DNA of 43,191 nucleotides from Bacteroidales bacterium. GTDB taxonomy: Bacteria > Bacteroidota > Bacteroidia > Bacteroidales > P3. The notes below the pieces were generated by a model that saw only the letters and a program-made list of their open reading frames with translations, was not told the origin of the DNA and did not search any database. This document shows positions 7,868 through 16,419 of the stretch, in pieces. Each line of letters opens with the position of its first letter. Positions within the stretch are counted from its first letter, which is position 1. The DNA is taken from positions 1 through 43,191 of the forward strand of contig JAIRNR010000009.1 in assembly GCA_031257915.1 (NCBI GenBank). Reading direction: 5' to 3'. Both the position numbers and the translations under genes were made by a program.

Positions 7868-9010
7868 ATGAAATCATTGAAATTCTTTACAGCGTTGCTT
7901 GTTCTTTTCACGAGCGTTACTTTTATTCAAGCACAAATCAAAGTGCTGTCAGACGGAACTGTAAAAATCGGAAACAGTTCTGCTGCAAAAATCCAATCAA
8001 ACTCGAATGCCGCTTTACAATTAAAAGTTCCTCTTACAATACGTAACGAAGACTCTCTTGGTTTTGAGATTTATACCAGGAGGCCTGTTCTGCATGGGCA
8101 ACTTACTTCATCAGAGAATGATTCTTCTACAGCAGGTACTGAGGCTGTTATTATAGGTGGCCCAGTCACTTGGCCGCCATCGTCAATATACATGACAGGT
8201 ATTTCATCAAATCGTACATATATTGGCAGAAGCGATATGCCTATTACAGGTATTTTTGCAAAAAATCTTTATTCGGTAGGTGGGACGGTGGGGACTCTTT
8301 CAACATCAGACACGCGCTTAAAGAAAAACATAACAAAAATATCTTCTGTGCGAAACAAAATAAAATCTCTTAATGTGGTAAAATACGATTTTACGAAAAC
8401 ATTAGGTGGCGAAGACGTTTCAAACAATCCGCTTTATAAAAACAAAACAGGACTTCTTGCGCAGGAAGTAAAAGATATCTTCCCCGATGTTGTTTATTAT
8501 AATCCCATAGACAGTTTTTATGCGCTTGATTACGCTGCGCTAATTCCTTATTTGATAAAATCCGATCAGGAACAGCAGGATATTGTTGCTTCCCAACAAG
8601 AAATTATTACATCACAACAAGGAAGCATTAGTACTCTGCAAAATAAAGTTGAAAGACAGGAACAAATGATAACGGAATTGCAGGAGCAAGTTGCATTATT
8701 GCAGAAACAAAGTGTGAATGGCGAAATATCTGAAACAATAAACAAAACGCATAAATTATTCCAAAACTCCCCTAATCCGTTTAATCAATCGACAAAAATA
8801 GAATATATTCTTTCCGATAATGTAAACAATGCAAAACTGTGCATTTACGATTTAAACGGCAAACAATTGCGTTGTTTCGTACTGAACACCGTGAAAGGTG
8901 CTTCCTCAATAGAAGTTCGTGCATCCGATTTGCAGGCGGGCATTTATCTTTACACGCTTATAGTGGATAATGCGCCCGTTGCTACTAAACGAATGATTTT
9001 AACAGAATAG
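7868..9010 (+). CDS. Exported protein with S74 tail-fibre chaperone domain and T9SS sorting domain
   Basis: 380 residues in four parts. A signal peptide ends near FIQAQ (residue 23). A beta-rich region with repeated strand-like segments covers about 24-145. A peptidase S74/intramolecular chaperone domain covers about 147-232 (SDTRLKKNITKI, then TGLLAQEVKDIFPDVV, ALDYAALIPYLI). A glutamine-rich coiled coil lies at about 233-281. The C-terminus from about 297 (LFQNSPNPFNQSTKIEYIL to the end) is a type A T9SS sorting domain. Such proteins trimerise through the S74 region and are probably displayed on or released from the surface. The role is unknown. The next gene starts 10 bp downstream. Confidence 0.85.
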   Translation: MKSLKFFTALLVLFTSVTFIQAQIKVLSDGTVKIGNSSAAKIQSNSNAALQLKVPLTIRNEDSLGFEIYTRRPVLHGQLTSSENDSSTAGTEAVIIGGPVTWPPSSIYMTGISSNRTYIGRSDMPITGIFAKNLYSVGGTVGTLSTSDTRLKKNITKISSVRNKIKSLNVVKYDFTKTLGGEDVSNNPLYKNKTGLLAQEVKDIFPDVVYYNPIDSFYALDYAALIPYLIKSDQEQQDIVASQQEIITSQQGSISTLQNKVERQEQMITELQEQVALLQKQSVNGEISETINKTHKLFQNSPNPFNQSTKIEYILSDNVNNAKLCIYDLNGKQLRCFVLNTVKGASSIEVRASDLQAGIYLYTLIVDNAPVATKRMILTE

Positions 9011-9020
9011 GAGGTAAAAA

Positions 9021-9950
9021 ATGAAAAAGTTAAGTTTAACGTTTTTAGTGCTTGCGCTATGTTTGTGCAGTTTTGCTCAAAACAGTTTCCCTACGAGTAA
9101 TGCCATTTGGTATATCAAATATCAATACACTGATTTGAGCTTTCTAGGTCACGCTTATTATTATGGATTGATAGGGGAAACAAGTGTTACCGTTAATGAT
9201 ACAGTTTACACTTACAGTAAATTATGTGTAACTCGTGGTAAAAGTTTATCGGAAGAAAGTATTCTAAGTGTCATTGGTGGTTTTAGAAATGAAGGACAAA
9301 AAGTGTTTTTTAAATTTTTTGGATATCCTGAGATTTTATTGTATGATTTTGGAGTTGAAGTTGGGGACATTGTTCGGCATAATGGTTGGGTTGTATATCC
9401 AGGAAGCGGAGGAGTATATCCAGGACCAGCAGGAGGAGGATATGAGTTTTATGGACCTTCTGATGATGCATATACCACAATTTATGCTATAGATACCGTA
9501 AATGGAAGAAAAAGAATAAATTATGATTGGATTGAGGGTGTTGGCGGAAAGGGAGGCTTCTTCGGACATATTCAGATGCACGCTGTGGGCGATGAATTTA
9601 GGCCTACATTAAACTGTTTTGAATATAACGACACAGTAGTATATCCAACGGGGTGCAATACCTGCCCTTGCTATGAAATGGTTGGAGTTGAAAATATTGA
9701 GAATTTTAATAATAATATTGGGATTGATATTTTTCCAAATCCAACAAAAGATGTTTTAAATATAAATATTCCGAAAGATGTAAATGTAAAATCAATAACT
9801 ATTTATAGCGTTGATGGAAGACTTGTGGAAAAGGACAAGTATCTTTTGCTATCGGGACAATTAAATATAAGCAAATTAAAAAACGGCACTTATATAATCC
9901 ACATAGAAACGGAAAAAGGTTGTTTCAGTAAAAAGGTAACAAAAAATTAA
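9021..9950 (+). CDS. Exported protein of unknown function with T9SS sorting domain
   Basis: 309 residues. A signal peptide (LVLALCLCSFAQ) is followed by a region of about 200 residues rich in Tyr and Gly, with a Gly/Pro stretch near residues 130-145 (PGSGGVYPGPAGGGYEFYG), and a small cysteine cluster (GCNTCPCYE). The C-terminal 75 residues (IDIFPNPTKDVLNINI, then SVDGRLVEK, LKNGTYIIHIETEKG) form a clear type A T9SS sorting domain, so the protein should cross the outer membrane. The central region matches no family I know. It lies between two other exported-protein genes with gaps of 10 and 5 bp, so the three are probably co-transcribed. Confidence 0.85.
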   Translation: MKKLSLTFLVLALCLCSFAQNSFPTSNAIWYIKYQYTDLSFLGHAYYYGLIGETSVTVNDTVYTYSKLCVTRGKSLSEESILSVIGGFRNEGQKVFFKFFGYPEILLYDFGVEVGDIVRHNGWVVYPGSGGVYPGPAGGGYEFYGPSDDAYTTIYAIDTVNGRKRINYDWIEGVGGKGGFFGHIQMHAVGDEFRPTLNCFEYNDTVVYPTGCNTCPCYEMVGVENIENFNNNIGIDIFPNPTKDVLNINIPKDVNVKSITIYSVDGRLVEKDKYLLLSGQLNISKLKNGTYIIHIETEKGCFSKKVTKN

Positions 9951-9955
9951 GAGGT

Positions 9956-11545
9956 ATGAGAAAGATAATAATTTTACTCGCGGTTATAATAGGCTTACCT
10001 GTTCTTGTATTCGCACAGGTAAGCGACAGTTATGTATTGACCTCTAATAATCTAACAGTTTATCAGGATGGCGTATATGATGTAATTATGACAGAAGAAC
10101 AGTCTTATACTCAAGAGGTGGGAAATCCGCAGTTGCCTGTAAAAACAATCTCTTACGTTATTCCGTATAATGCCACAGTAACAGGCATAAATGTCAGTAT
10201 CAGTCAACAAAAATTAGACGGGGATTACTATATCTTTCCTGCTCAACAACCAAGACGCTTGGATGGCAGTTCCGCTCCTCCTTTTGTAGAACCCAATCAA
10301 GCTGTCTATGGCTCATCTGCTCCTTACCCTGATAAGGCGGCGGAAATCGTATCTGATGGATACACTCACGGTTATCATGTCGTTACGGTGGCAATATATC
10401 CTGTTGTATATAACCCGGCAGATAAAGAGATTTACTTGCGTAATGTAAGTTTTACAATCAACTATACGGGTATTTTCGATAATCGGCTCGGTACTCCTTA
10501 CGAGAAAATATCTATCAAAAGAGCAGAGTTAGGAAAACAGGTTGTGCAAAATATGGTTAAAAACATAAACAATATTGAGAGTTTCAGAAATCTTAACGCT
10601 CAATTAGTATCTAATTCAAACAGTCAAAATAACCAAAATAATTATGAACTAATGAGTGGCTCTACTTCGACAATTGATGCAATTGTACCGGATTACATAA
10701 TCATAACAAATAACGCATTAAAACCATATTTTCAAATTTTGGCAAACTGGAAAACGAAAAAAGGTGTTCCCGCAATAATAAAAACCGTTGAAGAAATAAA
10801 ACTTAACTATAATGGTTCCGACTTACAGGAAAAAATACTCAATTACTTAAAAGAGGCTTACATAAGTTATGGTCCGAGTAATTTTGTACTTCTTGGTGGC
10901 GATATTAATATTGTGCCTGATAGATTATTTAAGCAAACAAGTTTTGCAACTGACCTTTATTATGCTACTGTTGGAGGATCCTGGAATGCAAATAAGAATG
11001 ATATCTTTGGAGAAAGCTCTGATACTGATTATGATTATGATTTTTTTCTTGGCAGAGCGTCCGTAAAAGACGCTGCCGAAGCACAAAGATTTATTAACAA
11101 AGTTATTAATTACGAAAAATATTCAGGCTTAGGAAACAACACCTACGTCAACAATTTTTTAGCATTAGTCGGTTTTTTAAATGACAATAGTTGTGGCGTG
11201 TTTTATGATGCTGGTGGTTATAATTTTTCAAAAAGCATAAAAAATATAGCCAACACATATATGCCGGCAAATATGAATAAATGGTTTTTATTCGACAATT
11301 ACGATTGTCAATATAATTCTTCCAATCCTTATCAATATCCTTATTCTTATACTCCCAACCCAATAGGTGTTTGCAATAATGACACTATGGTAATACCTGG
11401 TAATATAGACAACTGTGCAACCGGAAATCAGACATTAAGTAAATCCAATGCTTTTTCCTGTTTAAATGATGGAACACCTGATAACCTTGATATACAGTTG
11501 GGAGCCATCTTTAGTTTAGAGTATGGTGAGGTTTTGTTAAAATAA
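9956..11545 (+). pseudogene. C25 (gingipain-type) peptidase homologue, apparently truncated
   Basis: 529 residues. A signal peptide (residues 1-20) precedes a C25-type propeptide (about 21-200; VGNPQLPVKTISYVIPYNATV is typical). The first part of the C25 catalytic fold starts near residue 240 (PDYIIITNNALKPYFQIL, NFVLLGGDINIVPDR, TDLYYATVGGSWNANKN, FFLGRASVKDAAEA). Active gingipains need a later His (in a GHG-like loop) and a Cys. I find neither. The last 70 residues look unrelated, and there is no T9SS sorting domain. The same frame runs on past the TAA for about 35 codons, ending near the tRNA. It is probably a 3'-deleted gene, although an inactive secreted homologue is possible. The 5-bp spacing after the upstream T9SS gene implies a shared transcript. 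Confidence 0.6.
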
Positions 11546-11649
11546 AGAACTGTTACATTCACCAACATTGACAACACAAGAGAACTGTGTGTAAGCCAAA
11601 AAGTTTCATTTGTATTTAATGGTCGAATCTACAAATTCAATAAGCCATG

Positions 11650-11721
11650 TAGTCCCGAGCAGAATCGAACTGCTATCAAAAGTTTAGGAAACTTCTATTC
11701 TATCCGTTGAACTACGGGACC
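11650..11721 (-). tRNA. tRNA-Arg (anticodon CCT)
   Basis: A 72-nt cloverleaf on the minus strand. The acceptor stem ggtcccg pairs with cgggact, with a G-U at the end. The anticodon stem gaagt/acttt holds loop ttcctaa, giving anticodon CCT, which reads AGG. The T stem is gcagt... with loop ttcgatt in the standard position. CCA is not encoded. It is divergent from the araC-type gene. Confidence 0.93.
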
Positions 11722-11755
11722 GAAATTGCAAACATGTAAAGGTAATTAAAATTTG

Positions 11756-11763
11756 TAACTTCG
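11756..11763 (+). promoter_or_regulatory. -7 box of the AraC regulator gene
   Basis: TAACTTCG, one mismatch from TAnnTTTG, lies 8 bp before the ATG at 11772. The transcript would have almost no leader. Confidence 0.4.
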
Positions 11764-11771
11764 CATAAATT

Positions 11772-12647
11772 ATGTCTAAAGAAACGATACTGCAAGAGAT
11801 AACCCAGGTTGATAAGGATGATTTTTTTGTGATTCTGAATTATACCGATGCGAAATTTGATTATGCTACGCATTTTCACTCGGAGTATGAATTGAGTTTG
11901 GTATTGAACACGAAGGGTAAGCGCATTGTCGGCGACAGCGTTGAAGATTTCGGCGAATGTGATTTAGTGCTTGTAGGACCTAATATTCCACATTCGTGGA
12001 GTGGGGAAGCAATTAAGGGTAACCGCGTTGTAACGATTCAGTTTGACGAACATTTAATGGATTACATAATAATAAGCAAACGTGTTTTTAAACCGGTAAG
12101 AGATATGCTGGCAAGAGCGAAACGCGGCATATTTTTTACTGTTGACAAACAGTCGCCTGTTTGCAAAAAAATTATAGCCATGTATTCTATGAGCAGTATC
12201 AATGCTACTCTCAATTTTATATCCTTACTTTATGACCTTGCTACCTGTCCCCATCAGAGGCTTTTGACAGGCAGTTCCTTTGACAGTGAAAGCGTCGTTC
12301 GCGAAAGTAAAAGCCGCCGCATAGCACGGATATGTTCTTATATCAATCAGCATTACAGCAAACAAATATCTTTGCCCGAATTAGCAAAAGAAGTTGCTAT
12401 GAGTAGCTCTACACTAAGTCATTTTTTTAAAAGACATACACGCCGCAATCTTGTCAATTATATAACCGATATTCGTATCGGACACGCAACAAAAATGTTG
12501 CTTGATACAACATACAGCATAGGCGAAATTTCCTGCGCATGCGGCTTTAATAATCTTTCGTATTTCAATAGAACTTTCAAAAGAGCAAAAGGTGTTACTC
12601 CGGGCGAATACAGAGAAAGTATGCAGCAGGTACTCGCTAAATTTTGA
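11772..12647 (+). CDS. AraC-family transcriptional regulator
   Basis: 291 residues. The N-terminal half (about 15-165) has a cupin-like sensor domain (FHSEYELSLVLNTKGKRIVGD, then GPNIPHSWSG). The C-terminal AraC DNA-binding domain covers about 185-283 with both helix-turn-helix units (ISLPELAKEVAMSSSTLSHFFKRH; SIGEISCACGFNNLSYFNRTFKRAKGVTPGEYR). It lies directly upstream of the esterase-SusC operon in the same direction. A 15-bp direct repeat with 21-bp spacing overlaps its stop codon and leads to the operon promoter. The natural inference is a glycan-responsive activator of that operon. Many Bacteroidota loci use hybrid two-component or ECF regulators instead, so a cupin-AraC here implies a small cytosolic inducer. 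Confidence 0.93.
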   Translation: MSKETILQEITQVDKDDFFVILNYTDAKFDYATHFHSEYELSLVLNTKGKRIVGDSVEDFGECDLVLVGPNIPHSWSGEAIKGNRVVTIQFDEHLMDYIIISKRVFKPVRDMLARAKRGIFFTVDKQSPVCKKIIAMYSMSSINATLNFISLLYDLATCPHQRLLTGSSFDSESVVRESKSRRIARICSYINQHYSKQISLPELAKEVAMSSSTLSHFFKRHTRRNLVNYITDIRIGHATKMLLDTTYSIGEISCACGFNNLSYFNRTFKRAKGVTPGEYRESMQQVLAKF

Positions 12648-12678
12648 CACAATTTTGTAAATCTTTGACACAATTTTG
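12643..12678 (+). promoter_or_regulatory. Candidate AraC operator: 15-bp direct repeat, 21-bp period
   Basis: The sequence tttgacacaattttg occurs at 12643-12657 and again, identical, at 12664-12678. The 21-bp spacing is two helical turns, as expected for two same-orientation half-sites of an AraC-type dimer. The first copy overlaps the regulator's stop codon. The second ends about 30 bp before the -7 box at 12710. Confidence 0.65.
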
Positions 12679-12709
12679 AATAAACAGTACGCTGTGTGTA
12701 TTTATTCCA

Positions 12710-12717
12710 TACATTTG
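12710..12717 (+). promoter_or_regulatory. -7 box of the esterase-SusC-Mta operon
   Basis: TACATTTG fits TAnnTTTG and lies 21 bp before the ATG at 12739. No TTTG is present about 20 bp upstream, which would suit a promoter that needs an activator bound at 12643-12678. Confidence 0.5.
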
Positions 12718-12738
12718 CTCTGTCATCAGTAATATTGT

Positions 12739-13674
12739 ATGTATAAAATCCGCATATCAATAATAGCAACAATTGTTATTGCGAACTTCTGTTTTGCGCA
12801 AGTTAATGTTTCCTGCGGCTCGGTGCAGCGTTTTAAAGTGTCGTCCGAATATGTAGATGAACGAAATGTGGATATTTGGTTGCCCGACGGTTTTGGTGCG
12901 CAAAATACGCAGGGCGCGAATACAAAATATGCCGTTCTCTATATGCACGACGGGCAAAATCTTTATGATTCCTCAGGAGTGTGGAATAAAAGAGAATGGA
13001 GGGTAGATGAAGTGTTGGATGATTTACTGCGCGAAAATAAAATAGAAAACGTAATTGTTGCAGGTATTTGGAATAATGGCATAAAACGACATACGGAATA
13101 TTTCCCGCAAAAAGCAATAGACTTTATTCCGCAGCCGCAACGCGATTCGCTTCTTGCACTTTTTCCGGATAAAACGCCGCTTGCCGATAATTACCTTAAA
13201 TTTATTGTTAAGGAGTTGAAACCTTTTATTGACAGCGTTTTCCCTGTATATACCATACCCGGTAAAACGTTTATCAGCGGTTCAAGTATGGGCGGACTTA
13301 TTTCCATGTATGCAGTGTGTGAATATCCGCATATATTCGGCGGTGCGGCATGTCTGTCCACACATTGGATTGGAACATTTGTAAATAATAAGGAAATTCC
13401 CGACGCGTTTAATAAGTACGTGGAAAAATATCTGCCCTCCGCTACGGAAACATCCGACAGTACAAATGCACACAAATTTTACTTTGACTGCGGTACAGTC
13501 GGCTTGGATGCAAACTATCCCCCTTATCAAAAAATAATAGACGAAACAGCCCGTAAAAAAGGATATAACAGCGATACATGGAAGAGTATGGAATTTACAG
13601 GGCATAATCACAGTGAAACCGACTGGGCAAAGCGGCTTGACGTGCCGCTGTTGTTCCTGCTAAAAAATAAGTAA
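12739..13674 (+). CDS. Exported alpha/beta-hydrolase esterase (esterase D / PF00756 type)
   Basis: 311 residues with a signal peptide ending near CFAQ (residue 21). The fold matches the putative-esterase family found beside glycan genes: DIWLPDGF, AVLYMHDGQNLYD, WRVDEVLDDLL, then the nucleophile elbow GSSMGG with Ser183, and a C-terminal His in FTGHNHSETDW. Members include acetyl, feruloyl and other carbohydrate esterases, and some act on acylated glucans. The substrate cannot be fixed by sequence. It is the first gene of the operon, and its stop overlaps the SusC start by one base. If it cleaved methyl esters it would supply methanol to the Mta genes downstream, but this is speculation. Confidence 0.87.
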   Translation: MYKIRISIIATIVIANFCFAQVNVSCGSVQRFKVSSEYVDERNVDIWLPDGFGAQNTQGANTKYAVLYMHDGQNLYDSSGVWNKREWRVDEVLDDLLRENKIENVIVAGIWNNGIKRHTEYFPQKAIDFIPQPQRDSLLALFPDKTPLADNYLKFIVKELKPFIDSVFPVYTIPGKTFISGSSMGGLISMYAVCEYPHIFGGAACLSTHWIGTFVNNKEIPDAFNKYVEKYLPSATETSDSTNAHKFYFDCGTVGLDANYPPYQKIIDETARKKGYNSDTWKSMEFTGHNHSETDWAKRLDVPLLFLLKNK

Positions 13675-16415
13675 TGAAACGAAATGTTTTTTTGTTATTG
13701 ACATGCTGTTTAACAGTTACTGCCGCATGGACACAGACACCTGCTCCGAGACAGACTGTTGATACGAACATGGATAAACAACTTTCGCAGGTAGTTGTTA
13801 TCGGCTATGGCACTGCCGCGAAGGAAAAACTTACGGGTGCCGTAACTTCTATAAATGAAAAGGATTTGCTTAAAGGAAGTTCTACCGTTGACAGAATGTT
13901 TACAGGTAAAATTGCAGGTGTTGTCGTAACTTCGGACGGAGGCGCACCCGGAAGCGGCAGCCGTATTCGTATCCGCGGCGGATCGTCGCTTACCGCAAGC
14001 AACGACCCGCTTATTGTTATAGACGGTGTGCCGCTTGACAACAACACAGTATCGGGTTCGCCGAGTTTATTAAGCACGATAAATCCTAACGATATTGAAA
14101 ATATCACAATTCTGAAAGACGCTTCTGCAACTGCTATCTATGGCAATAGAGCGTCTAACGGCGTAATTCTTATCACCACTAAAAAAGCAGGACAGGATAA
14201 AAAATTGCATATTGATTTCAGTACACGTTTTGCGGCTTCCGTTCCGATGAATTACGTTAAAGTGCTTTCGGCAGATCAGATAAGAGAAATTGTAAATACC
14301 CATCCCAAAAGTAATAATAATTTCCGCTCAATGCTTGGAAATGAAAATACCGACTGGCAAAAGCAGATATATCAAACCGCTTTCGGAACAGATAATAATT
14401 TAAGCGTTTCTATGGGCGGAGCCGTTCCGTTTCGTGTATCGGCGGGATATTATAACGAGAGCGGTATCTTGAAAACAAGTAATATGGAACGTGCTTCACT
14501 CGGCGTAAATCTTAATCCGCGTTTTTTAAAAAATCACCTTAAAATAGATGTATCGTTGAAAGGAAGTATGATTAATAACCGTTTTGCCAATACAGGTGCG
14601 GTGTCGTCGGCACTTATTTTTGACCCGACACAGCCCGTAAAGGCAGACGGTTTCGACGAGTTCGGCGGATACTTCACATGGGTCGGCAATTCGCAGTCGG
14701 TTGTAAATCCGATGTTGCTTCTTAATGATATTACGAATAAATCAAGAGTATATCGCGCAATTGCTTCGGCTAATATTGATTACAAAATGCACTTCCTGCC
14801 TGATTTGCGTGCCGATTTGAATATTGCTTATGACTTTTCGCAAGGACGCGGCAATACGTTTATTCCCGCTTATATGCCTGTGCAGGTGCTTAACCGCGAG
14901 GGTGGGCAAAATACCGACTATGGCTCGTCAAATCAGAATAAACTTCTTGAATTTTATCTAAACTATAACAAAGAAGTATCATTTATTAAAAGCACTTTTG
15001 ATATAATGGCGGGATATTCTTATCAGGACTGGAAAACGCATATTACAAACTATCCCGAACGTTTGGCAAATGGCGATATTCATGAAACACCCGTATTTCC
15101 GTTTAATGAACCGCAAAATACTTTGATTTCATTTTTTGGCCGCTTAAACTATTCGTTGATGAACAGATATATGCTGTCGGCATCTGTCCGCTTCGACGGT
15201 TCGTCCCGTTTTTCGCCCGAAAACAGATGGGGTGTATTCCCCGCTGCGGCATTAGCCTGGCAGATTAAGAACGAAGAGTTTTTGAAAAATGTTGAAGTGA
15301 TAAGCGCACTTAAACTGCGTTTGGGATACGGCAAAACAGGGCAGCAGGATATAGGTTCGGACAGATATTCATATTTGGCACGTTATGGACAGGGTACGAG
15401 TCAGGTACAGTATCAGTTCGGAGATGCTTTTTACTATATGCTCCGTCCCGAAGCATACGACGAAAATATCAAGTGGGAAAGCACAGGAACTTACAATATC
15501 GGCATTGATTACGGATTTTTGAATAACCGCATAAGCGGTAATATTGATTTTTATTACAAACAAACCGATAATATGCTCAACAGAACATACATTGCTGCCG
15601 GCTCCAATTTCAGCAACACAATTGTTACTAATATCGGAAATATGGAAAATAAAGGCGTGGAATTTTCGCTTAATGCCATCCCCATACAAAATAAGGACTG
15701 GAATTGGGATATTGGTGTAAATATCACTTACAATAAAAATAAAATTACAAAATTAACTCTCGTAGATGATTCTTCATATCAGGGCGTGCAGGATGGATGG
15801 ATTAGCGGTTCGACGGGAAGTACCGTGCAGATTAGCAGCGTTGGCTACAATATACGCTCATTCTACCTTTATCAGCAGGTTTATGATGCAAATGGCAAGC
15901 CTGTGGAAGGAGTTTATGTAGATAAGAATAATGACAATAAGATAAATGAAGATGACCGTGTGAGAAAATATTCGTCGGAGCCGTATCTTACAGGCGGCTT
16001 TACGACAACGCTGCGCTGGCGCAACTTATCGCTTTCCACATCACTTCACGGAAGTTACGGCAATTATGTGTACAATAATATGGCTTCCAACAATGCCGTA
16101 TATAGTGCTGTTTTCCGCTCTACAACGGGCAATGCGCTTGAAAGTGTCCTTAACAGCGGATTTTATAATCAGCAGGTACTTTCCGATTATTATCTTGAAG
16201 ATGCTTCGTTTTTACGTATGGATGATTTGAGTTTATCATATAATTTCAGCAGTTTATTAAAAAATAAGGCAGGACTTGTGGTAACATTTTCCGTGCAAAA
16301 TGTTTTTGTGCTTACAAAATATACAGGTCTTGACCCCGAAATAGCAAACGGTATAGACAGAAGTTTCTACCCGCGTCCAAGAATTTTTGCACTTGGTTTA
16401 AATTTTAATTTTTAA
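13674..16415 (+). CDS. susC: SusC/RagA-type TonB-dependent outer-membrane transporter
   Basis: 913 residues. A signal peptide ends near residue 21. The TonB-box region is DKQLSQVVVIGYG (34-46). The plug domain follows (SINEKDLLKGSS, GKIAGVVVTSDGGAPGSGSRIRIRGGSS, DPLIVIDGVPLD, IYGNRASNGVILITTKK), then a 22-strand-type barrel ending in aromatic FALGLNFNF. Most SusC proteins carry an extra N-terminal domain of about 80 residues (carboxypeptidase-regulatory-like) before the TonB box. Here it is absent, which explains the shorter length. The protein would import oligosaccharides bound by the SusD partner, powered by TonB. The next gene starts 4 bp downstream. Confidence 0.96.
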   Translation: MKRNVFLLLTCCLTVTAAWTQTPAPRQTVDTNMDKQLSQVVVIGYGTAAKEKLTGAVTSINEKDLLKGSSTVDRMFTGKIAGVVVTSDGGAPGSGSRIRIRGGSSLTASNDPLIVIDGVPLDNNTVSGSPSLLSTINPNDIENITILKDASATAIYGNRASNGVILITTKKAGQDKKLHIDFSTRFAASVPMNYVKVLSADQIREIVNTHPKSNNNFRSMLGNENTDWQKQIYQTAFGTDNNLSVSMGGAVPFRVSAGYYNESGILKTSNMERASLGVNLNPRFLKNHLKIDVSLKGSMINNRFANTGAVSSALIFDPTQPVKADGFDEFGGYFTWVGNSQSVVNPMLLLNDITNKSRVYRAIASANIDYKMHFLPDLRADLNIAYDFSQGRGNTFIPAYMPVQVLNREGGQNTDYGSSNQNKLLEFYLNYNKEVSFIKSTFDIMAGYSYQDWKTHITNYPERLANGDIHETPVFPFNEPQNTLISFFGRLNYSLMNRYMLSASVRFDGSSRFSPENRWGVFPAAALAWQIKNEEFLKNVEVISALKLRLGYGKTGQQDIGSDRYSYLARYGQGTSQVQYQFGDAFYYMLRPEAYDENIKWESTGTYNIGIDYGFLNNRISGNIDFYYKQTDNMLNRTYIAAGSNFSNTIVTNIGNMENKGVEFSLNAIPIQNKDWNWDIGVNITYNKNKITKLTLVDDSSYQGVQDGWISGSTGSTVQISSVGYNIRSFYLYQQVYDANGKPVEGVYVDKNNDNKINEDDRVRKYSSEPYLTGGFTTTLRWRNLSLSTSLHGSYGNYVYNNMASNNAVYSAVFRSTTGNALESVLNSGFYNQQVLSDYYLEDASFLRMDDLSLSYNFSSLLKNKAGLVVTFSVQNVFVLTKYTGLDPEIANGIDRSFYPRPRIFALGLNFNF

Positions 16416-16419
16416 GATT

